A DNA stretch of 64,000 bases from an uncultured Lachnospiraceae bacterium (GTDB lineage: Bacteria > Bacillota > Clostridia > Lachnospirales > Lachnospiraceae): NCBI GenBank assembly GCA_948794795.1, contig CAQGLR010000002.1, positions 164,967-228,966 on the forward strand. Direction: 5' to 3'. The notes beneath the pieces are model-generated. The model made no database searches, was not told where the DNA came from, and saw nothing but the letters and a program-made list of their open reading frames with translations. Positions 34,758-43,945 of this stretch are shown here, piece after piece. The first letter of the stretch is position 1; every line of letters starts with the position of its first letter. A program made the position numbers and the translations under genes.

Positions 34758-34793
34758 AAAGCCCATTATTAGATAATCTAATAGCGGACTTTT
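34758..34793 (-). terminator. Terminator at the end of the surface-gene run
   Basis: Read on the minus strand, AAAGTCCGCTATTAGAT and ATCTAATAATGGGCTTT pair around a short AT loop, ending in TTTATTTATT. It closes transcription of the gene at 34826. Confidence 0.65.
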
Positions 34794-34825
34794 ATATAAA
34801 ACCAGGTTTGCCATATATAAAATAA

Positions 34826-35332
34826 TTAGTATGTTTCAAGTTTAGCTTTTTCTTTTTTTATCTCTGTAATGCTTTTGCTGTTATCAGTTGTCTTAAATGT
34901 AACTTTTATTTTTAATTTCTTAATTCCATCAGGTAAATCAATCTCTGCCTCACCATTTCCACAGAGAGTAATATCATTTGATGAAGTCAATACAGACCCT
35001 TTTTTAAAGTCCTTTGGTTTTAAATTATAAAATAATGAACCTTTACCCATATCATCCTCAAAATATCCCCAGCTAATACCCCATTCATCATCAGAAGAAT
35101 TTGCTTTTCCCTTTACGTCCAGGATTTTAACCTCTGCTACTGCAGATGATTTTCCGCTTAACTTATATTTAAATTTAAATCTGTTTATATAGTTTTTACT
35201 ACTTTTAATTGTAATTACAAATGACTTAGAACTTACCCCTGCTGCTTGTGTTTTCTGTGCTGGTACAAACACTCCGGCTATTAGCGCAAAAATTAACAGA
35301 ATAGATAAAGTTTTTATTCTTAATTTATTCAT
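34826..35332 (-). CDS. Small secreted protein of unknown function
   Basis: A 168-residue protein with a Sec signal (MNKLRIKTLSILLIFALIAG, cleavage near TQAAG). The mature part is beta-rich with lysine-serine strands (KSFVITIKSSKNYINRFKFKYKLSG) and a DDEWGISWGYFEDD segment. The DDxWxxIS-like stretch recalls DDDWAGIS of the secreted protein at 25275, so the two may be distant relatives. No anchor is visible. Last gene of the surface run; 97 bp separate it from the upstream gene. Confidence 0.65.
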   Translation of the reverse strand: MNKLRIKTLSILLIFALIAGVFVPAQKTQAAGVSSKSFVITIKSSKNYINRFKFKYKLSGKSSAVAEVKILDVKGKANSSDDEWGISWGYFEDDMGKGSLFYNLKPKDFKKGSVLTSSNDITLCGNGEAEIDLPDGIKKLKIKVTFKTTDNSKSITEIKKEKAKLETY

Positions 35333-35429
35333 AATAAATATCCTCCCTCTTTTACAAAATAAAATAAATAAAAAAACAATTACGCTATTTACATATTTTT
35401 ATCTAGACTAATCTGGCTTTATAACTATT

Positions 35430-36851
35430 TTATTTCTTATATACTACAATTTTCTGGATCTTGTGTGCAGCTGGATAACTGCTTCTTGCATAAACTCCTC
35501 TCAGCCATCCAGCATATTGTGCTTCTGGGTCATAATGCAAGCCATTAATTTTTACCCATGCATGACGTGTATATCCGTCTGGTGCCCTGTCTCTTGAACC
35601 ATGTACCCGTCCACATACTATATAAGGCCTGTATCCAAGTTCTGATGCCAATGCAGCAAATGCACATGCATAACTATAACAATTTCCTGAATATGTAGAG
35701 AACATGTTATATGCAGTTTTTTTAGACCAGTTTGAAAAATTTAAATCAGGATATTTACTTGCATAATGGAACCTTCCTCCCGTTATATATCTCCAGCATG
35801 CATAAAGACTGTCACTTTTTGACATTTTTTTATTAATAACTTTTTCTAATGTCATTATAAGTTTTATCTTAAGCTGCGAATTAATATCCCTTTTTGCTTC
35901 TCCAGTTCTGGTTAATATAATACCTTGGTATATTGTATTTTTTCTTAACACTCCTTTTTTTGTAGCATTATAAAGTTTATTTTTCTTTATTTGCCAGCCT
36001 GTAGCTGCTTTCCCATCTGGAGCAGCACAATACATATTTCCTTTTACTTTAACTATAGATATTCCATTTGACTGTGCAAGCTTTCCTTTGTTATTAAATA
36101 TATAATAATTTCCATTAATCTTATTGAGGCCTGTAACCATTTTGTTATTTTTAGTACAAAAATAATATTTTGAACCTTCGATTTTTTTCCAGCCAGAAAC
36201 AAGAATCCCATTCTTTTTACAATAATAAGTATCATTCCCAGTATTTATCCAGCCAGAAGTTTGTAAAATACCATTTTCCTTAAAATAATAAACTTTATCA
36301 TCTATTTCCTGGCGGCCTGTAAGTATCTCTCCTGTTTCTATAGAGAAATAATATTTCTTTCCTTCTATTTCCTGCCAGTCCGTAAGTACCTCTCCTGTTT
36401 CTATGAAAAAATAATATTTCTTTCCTTCTATCTCCTGCCAGTCCGTAAGTACCTCTCCTGTTTCTACGGAAAAATAATATTTCTTTCCTTCTATTTCCTG
36501 CCAGCCTGTAAGCATCTCTCCTGTTTCTATGGAAAAATAATATTTCTTTTCCTCTATCTCCTGCCAGCCTGTAAGCATCTCTCCTGTTTCTATGGAAAAA
36601 TAATATTTCTTTCCTTCTATTTCCTGCCAGCCTGTAAGCATCTCTCCTGTTTCTATGGAAAAATAATATTTCTTTCCTTCTATTTCCTGCCAGCCTGTAA
36701 GTTGTCCATCGGTTACACAATCCTGGCTAATTTGTCCATTTTCTGGCATAACAGGCTTATCTGCTTTACAACCAGCACTTACAAGGACTCCTTTATATAA
36801 AACTATTATAATTAGAATAAATACTATATTTTTTATAAACTTTTGTTTCAT
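35430..36851 (-). CDS. Secreted cell-wall-binding repeat protein with transglutaminase-like domain
   Basis: A 473-residue protein. After a signal/anchor helix (1-25) come six near-identical 21-residue repeats (GWQEIEGKKYYFSIETGE) and several degenerate ones, all of the choline/cell-wall-binding type. The C-terminal ~150 residues are a transglutaminase-like cysteine protease fold with the triad in GNCYSYACAF (Cys), RHAWVKIN (His) and YDPEA (Asp). The likely role is wall-attached peptide processing or cross-linking. The start at 36851 follows CAGGAG. It lies 14 bp after another transglutaminase-like gene. Confidence 0.8.
   Translation of the reverse strand: MKQKFIKNIVFILIIIVLYKGVLVSAGCKADKPVMPENGQISQDCVTDGQLTGWQEIEGKKYYFSIETGEMLTGWQEIEGKKYYFSIETGEMLTGWQEIEEKKYYFSIETGEMLTGWQEIEGKKYYFSVETGEVLTDWQEIEGKKYYFFIETGEVLTDWQEIEGKKYYFSIETGEILTGRQEIDDKVYYFKENGILQTSGWINTGNDTYYCKKNGILVSGWKKIEGSKYYFCTKNNKMVTGLNKINGNYYIFNNKGKLAQSNGISIVKVKGNMYCAAPDGKAATGWQIKKNKLYNATKKGVLRKNTIYQGIILTRTGEAKRDINSQLKIKLIMTLEKVINKKMSKSDSLYACWRYITGGRFHYASKYPDLNFSNWSKKTAYNMFSTYSGNCYSYACAFAALASELGYRPYIVCGRVHGSRDRAPDGYTRHAWVKINGLHYDPEAQYAGWLRGVYARSSYPAAHKIQKIVVYKK
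36308..36700 (-). repeat. Tandem 63-bp coding repeats (about six units)
   Basis: Six consecutive units of 63 bp inside the cell-wall-binding gene are almost identical at the DNA level, differing by a few bases per unit. Such identity implies recent amplification or gene conversion, so the unit number probably varies between strains. Confidence 0.85.
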
Positions 36852-36865
36852 TTTCTGCTCCTGTA

Positions 36866-37447
36866 TTATAATATAACTGTACAATATTGCACACTTTTAT
36901 AATTATTGTATATATTTTTTAATTTGCTTTTTTTCTTTAAAAAATATTTTCCAGAAGAATTTTCCGCATATTTATCCATATTTGAATCACATATATACCA
37001 TTTTGAATCTATATTTATCTCTGTCCAGGCATGTTCCTGCAATGCTCCCGAAAATCCATTAGTTTTTCCAATTACAATACGTACTTTGTAACCCGTTGCC
37101 TTATTTGCAAGAAAAGCATATGCTGCTGCAAAATGATAACAGCTTCCTTTTTTTTCTGTATACATCTCTAAGGCATAGTCCTTCTCCCAGCCTTTATATG
37201 CTTCAAACCCCATAACACGTTTATAATCATATTTTTTTTCTATATAATCAAATAACTTTTTCAGTTTCTTTTTTTCACTGTCTGTTTCTTTTACTTTATT
37301 ATTCACAACTTTTTCTATTTGTTTTTCTAAAATATTGCTGTCTGTATTTGCAGCATATATTTTACTTGGCATTGCAAATATAACTAAATTAATAATAATT
37401 AATATTAAAGTAGTTCCTTTAAAGATTTCTTTTATTTTTTTCACCAT
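36866..37447 (-). CDS. Secreted transglutaminase-like protein
   Basis: A 193-residue protein with a signal peptide (about 1-32, ending KIYAA) and a single transglutaminase-like domain: the catalytic cysteine in KGSCYHFAAAYAFLA, histidine in QEHAWTEIN and aspartate in YICDSNM. It has no wall-binding repeats of its own. It is placed directly before the repeat-bearing homologue at 35430-36851, so the pair may arise from duplication. Same strand and tight spacing (14 bp and 33 bp) indicate cotranscription. Confidence 0.78.
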   Translation of the reverse strand: MVKKIKEIFKGTTLILIIINLVIFAMPSKIYAANTDSNILEKQIEKVVNNKVKETDSEKKKLKKLFDYIEKKYDYKRVMGFEAYKGWEKDYALEMYTEKKGSCYHFAAAYAFLANKATGYKVRIVIGKTNGFSGALQEHAWTEINIDSKWYICDSNMDKYAENSSGKYFLKKKSKLKNIYNNYKSVQYCTVIL

Positions 37448-37480
37448 ACTATTCTGTCTCCTTTATTTTGGCATATATTT

Positions 37481-37987
37481 TTATTCTGCTCCCATAAAAA
37501 TTTCTTTTCCCTTATCTGGCTTAAATGTATATATTGTAAAATTATCATATGACAACACACCATCTTTTCCATTTCCATAACAACTTGTATAATACTTCTT
37601 TTTATTAGGTTTTCCAATAAACTTTTTTAAATTATCAAATGGTTTTTTATATTTGGCAGCTTTACGTATTTTTACCGTTTTTGGTTTATTATATTTTCCA
37701 TTTGTATTAAAACAATAAAAATTACCATCAATAATTATAATACCTGTTGCTGCCTGCCCATTTTCATATAAATAATATTTTTTACCATCTGATGTTACCC
37801 ATTTATTTTTGATTAATTCTCCATTTTCATAATAATAGTAAATGCCATCTTCTTCTACCAGACCATTTAAAATATCATCTGGATTATTCTCTTCATATCC
37901 AGGCATATCAGATGCAGATACTTCTGTTTTATAACAATTAAAAAACATAACTATACATAAAATAAAAAATATAATCTTTTTTTGCAT
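37481..37987 (-). CDS. Small secreted protein with cell-wall-binding repeats
   Basis: A 168-residue protein with a signal peptide (MQKKIIFFILCIVMFFNC) and about three aromatic cell-wall-binding-like repeats (GIYYYYENGEL, KKYYLYENGQAATG, NFYCFNTNGKY). A short C-terminal domain of ~60 residues (YYTSCYGNGKDGVLSYDNFTIY) is unassigned; a YxxG-YxN pattern suggests a small beta fold. GGGG precedes the start. A structural wall protein or an inhibitor/partner of its enzymatic neighbours would fit. Confidence 0.65.
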   Translation of the reverse strand: MQKKIIFFILCIVMFFNCYKTEVSASDMPGYEENNPDDILNGLVEEDGIYYYYENGELIKNKWVTSDGKKYYLYENGQAATGIIIIDGNFYCFNTNGKYNKPKTVKIRKAAKYKKPFDNLKKFIGKPNKKKYYTSCYGNGKDGVLSYDNFTIYTFKPDKGKEIFMGAE

Positions 37988-38009
37988 TATATTACCCCTT
38001 TCTGGAAAC

Positions 38010-39356
38010 TTAATATACAATTACAGGTGTGCCTGTTTCTGCTTCTTCATATAACTGTGATGCGAAACTTACAGGAAGATTAACACATCCATGGCTTCCA
38101 TTATATGAATAAATTGAACCTCCAAAACTGCTGCGCCAGCTTGCATCATGTAATCCCTGTCCATCCCATGTAAAAGGCATCCAGTAATTTACAAAAGAGT
38201 TCCACGCACCTGCAGAACCTCTTAGTATCCTGTTGCGCTGTTTGTACAATATATGGTGTACACCTGTTTTTGTCATTCTTTCTGCAGTTGGCAGGCCTGT
38301 AACTATATTTGATTCCAGTTCCAGTTTTCCATCCTTATAATACCAGACTTTTTGCTGGTTTATAGAAACTTCTATATATGTATTTCCTATATCATTTCCT
38401 GTTTCTGGATTCCACATTACAGCTCCCTTATTATCCCATACTATTTCTACATTCTTCTTGGTTTTTCTTACAGCTTTACATATAACTTTCTTTGTTTCAT
38501 CTTTATTAAGCTGCCATCCCATAGTCCCTTCTGGAACTTTAATAATATTTCCTCCATTAGTTGTAAAATCACGTATTTTATTATATGTATCAAGTTTTTT
38601 TGCAAGCTTTTGAATTTCTTTTTTTATCCATTTACCAGAAACAACTGCTTTTTTACCATTCCATTCCAAATGCATACTAATATTTAAAGATTTAATATTC
38701 ACACAATCTGTATTAATATTAAGTTTATAATTATTCCATGTACTTGCTTTTTCAAGTTCTTTTTCTAAATCTTTACTTGTAATACCAGGCTGTTTATAAA
38801 ACTTTGATAAATCTGGGGTTATATTATTTAACAGGCAATTTTCCACTTCTTTTACTACTTTGTCTGTAATTTTCAATACATTGCCATATGTTTCTGGAAT
38901 TATAACAGCTTTCCCATTAACAAATTTAATCTTTGCATTTTCTGGTTTTATACAATTAATACCTTTAACAATACTCTTAAGTTTTTTTTTATCAACTTCA
39001 TAATCTGTACTTGTTTCTATATTTCCTTTATTTATTATATAACTAAAAATGCTAATATCATCTGGCTCAAGTCCTACATCTATATTTGTAAATTCACCAA
39101 TATCTGTATTAACCCCACATAAATCAATCTGTTTACTGCCTAAGATATTTTTAATAACATTTTTTGCATCTGTAATACTTTGCCCTGAAACATCAATACC
39201 ATTAACCATATATTCTTCTGGCAGTCTTCCGCCATTTGCAAGATTTTCGTATTTAGCACCCGCAACCCTGAAAACACAAATATATGTGATAAAAAAAATT
39301 ATTAATACAATCACTAGCATCCCAGCTATTATAGTATAAATCTTTTTCAATTTCAT
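38010..39356 (-). CDS. L,D-transpeptidase (YkuD domain) with PG-binding-4 domains
   Basis: A 448-residue membrane-anchored enzyme. One N-terminal helix (about 6-30) is followed by tandem peptidoglycan-binding-4-like repeats (about 60-290) and the YkuD catalytic domain with HDASWRSSFGG and the catalytic SHGCVNLP motif. It makes 3-3 cross-links or attaches proteins to peptidoglycan. A paralogue with the same plan is at 59207. The start at 39356 follows GGGGGA; the longer frame has no site. It is 23 bp before the wall-binding gene. Confidence 0.9.
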   Translation of the reverse strand: MKLKKIYTIIAGMLVIVLIIFFITYICVFRVAGAKYENLANGGRLPEEYMVNGIDVSGQSITDAKNVIKNILGSKQIDLCGVNTDIGEFTNIDVGLEPDDISIFSYIINKGNIETSTDYEVDKKKLKSIVKGINCIKPENAKIKFVNGKAVIIPETYGNVLKITDKVVKEVENCLLNNITPDLSKFYKQPGITSKDLEKELEKASTWNNYKLNINTDCVNIKSLNISMHLEWNGKKAVVSGKWIKKEIQKLAKKLDTYNKIRDFTTNGGNIIKVPEGTMGWQLNKDETKKVICKAVRKTKKNVEIVWDNKGAVMWNPETGNDIGNTYIEVSINQQKVWYYKDGKLELESNIVTGLPTAERMTKTGVHHILYKQRNRILRGSAGAWNSFVNYWMPFTWDGQGLHDASWRSSFGGSIYSYNGSHGCVNLPVSFASQLYEEAETGTPVIVY

Positions 39357-39444
39357 AAAATCCCCCATTCCAGCCAAAATCTATAAACTTTGGCACAAGC
39401 ACAATAATCCTTTGTTTCCTGGTCTGTTTTTCTCCTTATTTAAA

Positions 39445-41034
39445 TTAAAAATCTTTATACTCTACCTCTCCATCTGACCATTTAATAATATAATATCCCC
39501 GTCCTGAACCATCACAATCATAAATTTTTTCCCTGGATACTATTTTACGTTTTGGTGTTTTTCTTTTCTTTAATATTCTGTTTTTTTCTTCTAAGTACTC
39601 ATCTCCTTTTAATTTTATTATATTTTCCTGGTTTAGCTCCATAGATTTTATAATCTGGAATTTCCCTTTATTTTCAACAATTACTTCAAATACTGCATGG
39701 TTATCTGCAATTTTTTCCTTTGGGAGGTTTAACTTATATCCATACTCAGATTTATTGTCTGATACATAAAATGTTTCATAAATATTACACCCATTATCAT
39801 CTGTGACCCTCACATAAATTTTTACATCCTGTGTCCAAAACATATTATCCAATATTCCATAAACCTCAATGTATCCAGAATTATATTTACTCTCTGATAT
39901 TTCCAGCTGGCTGCCAGATTCTGCTGTTGTAATATCCTGGTTTATATTTACAGGTATACCTTCTATTAATGGAGGCTCTGTTGCTAATTCTTTTATATTA
40001 CGTTCCACTTTTTCTAAAACTATAATATCTGGATTATACATTTCTACATATTCTGTAATATTTTGTGGCACACTTTTTGAAAAATATCCCTTTGCAAAAG
40101 TATTTGCCATTAATGGCAGCAATGTATTGCCAAAAGAATCCCTGAACATAAGCAATGAACCTGTACCATTTTTATTTTCTGTTTCAATCCATTCTTCTTC
40201 AACATTTTTAGTATCTGTCTTATAAGAAAACCTGTAAGGTTCATTATAAAAATAATTCCATTCTGGCACTGCTGTTACTGGATAAAGCATTTTATTTAAA
40301 TCACCATATTCGTTTTTTAATTTTTCAGGTTTTATATTTTCATAATTTTCATGTTCTATGCCAAGACTGTTTAAAATTGTATTATAAACAAGAACTGCAC
40401 CTTTCTGGTTCCAATGTGAATCCCTTTTTAAATAAAGTTCTTCTTCCTGTTCTTTAAAAGCCTGGAATAAATCAACATAAAAAATATTATATTTTTTTAT
40501 GTTTCTTTCAAGCATATCAATACTTTTTATATTACTTGATTTTTTCTGCAAATAATATGGCATATTTTCCCCATATAAAGAATTTTTATTAGGTGCAACT
40601 GTAAAAATGAATTTTGCACCTTTGCTATTTATATATTTCTGTATTAATAATAAATTATGTGCTATATTTTCTACATACCGTCCAGACATAATATTTCTTC
40701 CAAGATAATCATCTATTGTTGATGAATAATAAAGCCACTCATTATCTCCAGTTACTACTGTTTCTACATTTGATACCATAAATACTTTGCTTTGTATTTC
40801 TGCATCCAAAGATACAAGCTCTGGACGGAAAGCAAAATGATCTTCAAAATAAATTCCAAGCTCTTCTAAAAAATTAATGTTTAGCTTTCCATTAGCTTTT
40901 TTTATCTTTGGCAGAACCGCCATTTTTCTATTTTCTGTTGTAGTATTAGTGGGGTTAAAAGACATTCCCAAAAATGGAAATGCACATATAAGCAAACAAA
41001 TACCTGTAAAAATAAATTTTCCTGTATCCCTCAT
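39445..41034 (-). CDS. DHHW-family (AlgX/AlgJ-like) surface O-acetylation protein
   Basis: A 529-residue protein with an N-terminal anchor (GKFIFTGICLLICAFPF) and an SGNH-like fold: the KRDSHWNQKGA motif supplies Asp and His, and LMFRDSFGN the serine block. This is the DHHW/AlgX-like partner of MBOAT acyltransferases, which moves acetyl groups onto an exported glycan. The last ~150 residues add a beta-rich domain and a basic tail. It is 111 bp downstream of the MBOAT gene. The acceptor polymer is unknown. Confidence 0.83.
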   Translation of the reverse strand: MRDTGKFIFTGICLLICAFPFLGMSFNPTNTTTENRKMAVLPKIKKANGKLNINFLEELGIYFEDHFAFRPELVSLDAEIQSKVFMVSNVETVVTGDNEWLYYSSTIDDYLGRNIMSGRYVENIAHNLLLIQKYINSKGAKFIFTVAPNKNSLYGENMPYYLQKKSSNIKSIDMLERNIKKYNIFYVDLFQAFKEQEEELYLKRDSHWNQKGAVLVYNTILNSLGIEHENYENIKPEKLKNEYGDLNKMLYPVTAVPEWNYFYNEPYRFSYKTDTKNVEEEWIETENKNGTGSLLMFRDSFGNTLLPLMANTFAKGYFSKSVPQNITEYVEMYNPDIIVLEKVERNIKELATEPPLIEGIPVNINQDITTAESGSQLEISESKYNSGYIEVYGILDNMFWTQDVKIYVRVTDDNGCNIYETFYVSDNKSEYGYKLNLPKEKIADNHAVFEVIVENKGKFQIIKSMELNQENIIKLKGDEYLEEKNRILKKRKTPKRKIVSREKIYDCDGSGRGYYIIKWSDGEVEYKDF

Positions 41035-41145
41035 TTTTTATCCTTTCCCAAGTATACTAAATTGCTATAACCTAAAAATACCAACAAGAATTTATAAAAT
41101 GAATTCTTGCCAGAAGCATACACGCTAGTTTTTTGTTTTTTATAT

Positions 41146-42573
41146 TTAAAACCTAAAATAAATAAATGGATTATATGTATTTCCAGATAAACGTATAATG
41201 CACCATACTAAAAGCATAACCGGGACTATATAAGAAAATATATTTATTATTGTATATTTCCATGTAAGACGCAGTTCTTTTATATATAATATATATTGTA
41301 ATTTCTCTTTTATAATTTTTACAGGAGCCATTCCTATAAAACCTGAGAATAACATAAAAATAAACCACGGATTAAGCTGGCTTATTACAAAACTCATGTT
41401 ACAATCATCAAATGAAACACCTGTAAACATCTGCCTAAGCATATAAAATGCCTGTGAAAGAGTATCTGCACGGAAAATCACAAAACCTATGCATACAATA
41501 AGCATTGTATAAATATATGTAAATATTTTAGGTATTTTTTTTATAAATGTAACATATTCTTCAATTACAGAAAAGAATCCATGATATAATCCCCATATTA
41601 TAAATGTCCAGTTTGCACCATGCCAGAATCCAGTACAAAAAAATACAACAAATTTATTTATGCTTGTACGTATCTTTCCCTTCCTGTTCCCTCCAAGTGG
41701 AATATATAAGTATTCTTTAAACCACCCTGATAAAGAAATATGCCATCTTCTCCAAAATTCTTTTATACTTACAGCTCCATATGGATATTTAAAATTTTCC
41801 TGGAATTCAAATCCGAATATTTTCCCAAGTCCTATTGCCATATCACTGTAACCGCTAAAATCATAATATATCTGCAACATATATGATACCGCTCCAATCC
41901 AAGCTGATAATATATTAATTTCCCAGCTGGAGGCATTAAAAATTGTATCTGCTGTCTGTCCCACAGTATTTGCAATTAATACTTTTTTTCCAAGACCAAA
42001 AATAAAACGGTTTACACCATTAGAAATCTGGTTAATATCTGTTTGGCGGTTTGTAAGATTATAATTAATATCCCTATACTTTATAATTGGCCCTGCTATA
42101 AGCTGTGGAAAAAATGAAATATATAATAAAACCCTGTTAAAACTTTTTTGTACTTCGATTCTTTCATAATACACATCAATAACATAAGATAATGCCTGGA
42201 ATGTAAAAAAAGAAATTCCAACTGGAAGTTTTATATATACAATATTTAAATTTTGTCCAGATATATAATTCCATGTTTCAATAAAAAATACCATATATTT
42301 AAAGTAAAGCAGCAATCCAATATTAATAATAACATCTATAAATAAATATATTTTTCTTCTTCCAGAAGAATATGCAATTATTCTTGCCATTATATAATTA
42401 AAACCTGCACTAATTATCATAAGCAAAATATACACAGGTTCTCCATATGCATAAAATAATAAACTTGCTATAACCAATAATACATTTTTATAATATATTC
42501 CAGGTATACAATAATATAAGACAAATACTACTGGCAAAAAAACGCATATAAACTCTAAAGAACTAAAAACCAT
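41146..42573 (-). CDS. MBOAT-family O-acyltransferase (AlgI/DltB-like)
   Basis: A 475-residue multipass membrane protein with the MBOAT pattern: PVGISFFTFQALSYVIDVY, GPIIKYRDI, the YYDFSGYSDMAIGLG stretch, the NFKYPY-x-SIKEFWRRWHISLS block and FFCTGFWHGANWTFIIWG with the catalytic histidine. It passes acyl groups across the membrane to the DHHW partner encoded next. It is the first gene of the surface run, and the only plausible promoter region upstream is the candidate invertible segment at 42637-42846. Confidence 0.92.
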   Translation of the reverse strand: MVFSSLEFICVFLPVVFVLYYCIPGIYYKNVLLVIASLLFYAYGEPVYILLMIISAGFNYIMARIIAYSSGRRKIYLFIDVIINIGLLLYFKYMVFFIETWNYISGQNLNIVYIKLPVGISFFTFQALSYVIDVYYERIEVQKSFNRVLLYISFFPQLIAGPIIKYRDINYNLTNRQTDINQISNGVNRFIFGLGKKVLIANTVGQTADTIFNASSWEINILSAWIGAVSYMLQIYYDFSGYSDMAIGLGKIFGFEFQENFKYPYGAVSIKEFWRRWHISLSGWFKEYLYIPLGGNRKGKIRTSINKFVVFFCTGFWHGANWTFIIWGLYHGFFSVIEEYVTFIKKIPKIFTYIYTMLIVCIGFVIFRADTLSQAFYMLRQMFTGVSFDDCNMSFVISQLNPWFIFMLFSGFIGMAPVKIIKEKLQYILYIKELRLTWKYTIINIFSYIVPVMLLVWCIIRLSGNTYNPFIYFRF

Positions 42574-42636
42574 TTTGCATATACCTTGTCTTTCTTAATA
42601 ATTCTTATATAACAACCAAACTCTAATTAACATGCC

Positions 42637-42846
42637 TTTACAACATTATGAAAATTATGTTGTACTTCTTCTGACTCAAAATTATCAGGTTTGCTATAAT
42701 TATAATAAAAACTTATTTAAGGAAAAGTATAGGGTAGAATATATATATCCCTAAAAAAAATTAGACAAAAACCCTTGAAAAATATAATTTTTTGTGCTAT
42801 TATTTTCACTGTGCCAGATACAACATAATTTTCATTACGCTGTATA
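42637..42846. promoter_or_regulatory. Candidate invertible promoter (phase switch), currently pointing away from the surface operon
   Basis: Two inverted repeats share ATGAAAATTATGTTGTA (left 42648-42664; right, as complement, 42819-42835). The similarity extends outward for a further ~10 bp with a few mismatches. Each arm is itself a partial dyad (AACATTAT, then ATTATGTT), as tyrosine recombinase sites are. The 154 bp between them hold a good plus-strand promoter: TTGAAA (42775-42780), 17-bp spacer, TATTAT (42798-42803). It points right, into the 3' end of the recombinase gene. Inversion would aim it at the MBOAT gene, giving a leader of about 100 nt. Confidence 0.6.
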
Positions 42847-42881
42847 TTCTATATAATATAACACATATGTAAATATTTTTG

Positions 42882-43727
42882 TTATATTACCAGTTCCATT
42901 TTGTCCAGTTGCTTTTTATATTCCTCACATGTTGTCCTTATATAAACCCTTGTTGTTTCTATACTATTATGTCCAAGTATATCAGCAAGTTTTGCTATAT
43001 CCTTTTCAGTTTTATAAAAAGTCTTTGCAAACAGATGCCTTAAATTATGTGGAAAAATTTTTTCCTCTTCAACATGTGTTTCTTCTTTAAGCGCTTTCAT
43101 TTCCCTCCACACATTACTGCGGTCCACCGCATTCCCACTGGATGTACGAAATACAATACCACTTTTGATTTTATTGTCACTTATGTACTGTTCAAGCTGT
43201 TTTTGTAATTTCGCAGGGATAAGTGCTTTCCGCTGTTTACGTTTCCCATAAATATCAACTTCCCCCGTTTTTACACTTTCCACTGTTATATAAGATAGTT
43301 CACTTATACGTATCCCCATAGAACACAGTGTTTGTATAATCATTTCAAGCCTTCTGTTACCCTTGCTCCTGACAGCCATCACCAGTTTTTTATATTCATA
43401 CATTGATAAATTTCTCTTCCTGGATACAAACGCTTCTTTCTGTATCCGGTATGTCCTGGTACTAAGACCATACCATTCAAGATACCCAAACAGCCTGTTT
43501 GCTGCAATAAGAAAAGAATTTATACTTGAAAGTTTGTAATTCCGCTCTATACGTAGATTCTCTTTATATTCTATCATAAGGTTTTTTGTAATCTCCCTGC
43601 CACCAGCAAAGTCCATTAATTTTTTAATATCACGTATATACTTTTCTATTGTTGCAGCACTTTTTTCTTCATATTCTAAATATTTCTTAAATTCATTAAT
43701 TAACTGTTCTGTAATAATATGTTTCAT
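42882..43727 (-). CDS. Tyrosine recombinase (phage-integrase family), likely acting on the adjacent inverted repeats
   Basis: A 281-residue recombinase. The N-terminal core-binding SAM-like domain (1-95) contains YLEYEEKSAATIEKYIRDI. The catalytic domain has Arg in CSMGIRISELS, the lysine strand VDIYGKRKQRKALIP, HNLRH, LGHNSIETTRVYIR with the final His and Tyr nucleophile. All catalytic residues are present. The start at 43727 follows AGAGGA. It is not flanked by phage or ICE genes. Its stop is only ~40 bp from the inverted repeats, matching the layout of dedicated invertase genes. Confidence 0.88.
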   Translation of the reverse strand: MKHIITEQLINEFKKYLEYEEKSAATIEKYIRDIKKLMDFAGGREITKNLMIEYKENLRIERNYKLSSINSFLIAANRLFGYLEWYGLSTRTYRIQKEAFVSRKRNLSMYEYKKLVMAVRSKGNRRLEMIIQTLCSMGIRISELSYITVESVKTGEVDIYGKRKQRKALIPAKLQKQLEQYISDNKIKSGIVFRTSSGNAVDRSNVWREMKALKEETHVEEEKIFPHNLRHLFAKTFYKTEKDIAKLADILGHNSIETTRVYIRTTCEEYKKQLDKMELVI

Positions 43728-43753
43728 ATGTATTTGTCCTCTCTTTCTTATTC

Positions 43754-43780
43754 TGCCAGAAAGATATCTGTCTTCTGGCA
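43754..43780 (-). promoter_or_regulatory. Hairpin in the leader of the tyrosine recombinase
   Basis: TGCCAGAA...TTCTGGCA stem just upstream of the ribosome binding site. It has no U-tract, so it is more likely a translational or stability element than a terminator. Confidence 0.35.
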
Positions 43781-43945
43781 TATGTATAATACCAAAATTT
43801 TTATTTAATAATAACAGATAATATCTTTATACTCCAGTTTTATTCTATTAAAAAGGTGATACAGATAGCTGGTACAGAAGGGAACTTGTTGAATCCAGAG
43901 CTTACATATGGTATTATAAAACCATAAAACAGGGAGGGAATAAGT

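Noticed and set aside
36308..36700. CRISPR array
   Set aside because: Regular 63-bp units without spacers, in frame with a coding sequence; no cas genes anywhere in the window.
36298..36720. A 140-codon arginine-rich repeat protein in a second frame
   Set aside because: It is the shadow of the 63-bp repeats; the used frame has a signal peptide, wall-binding repeats and a catalytic domain.
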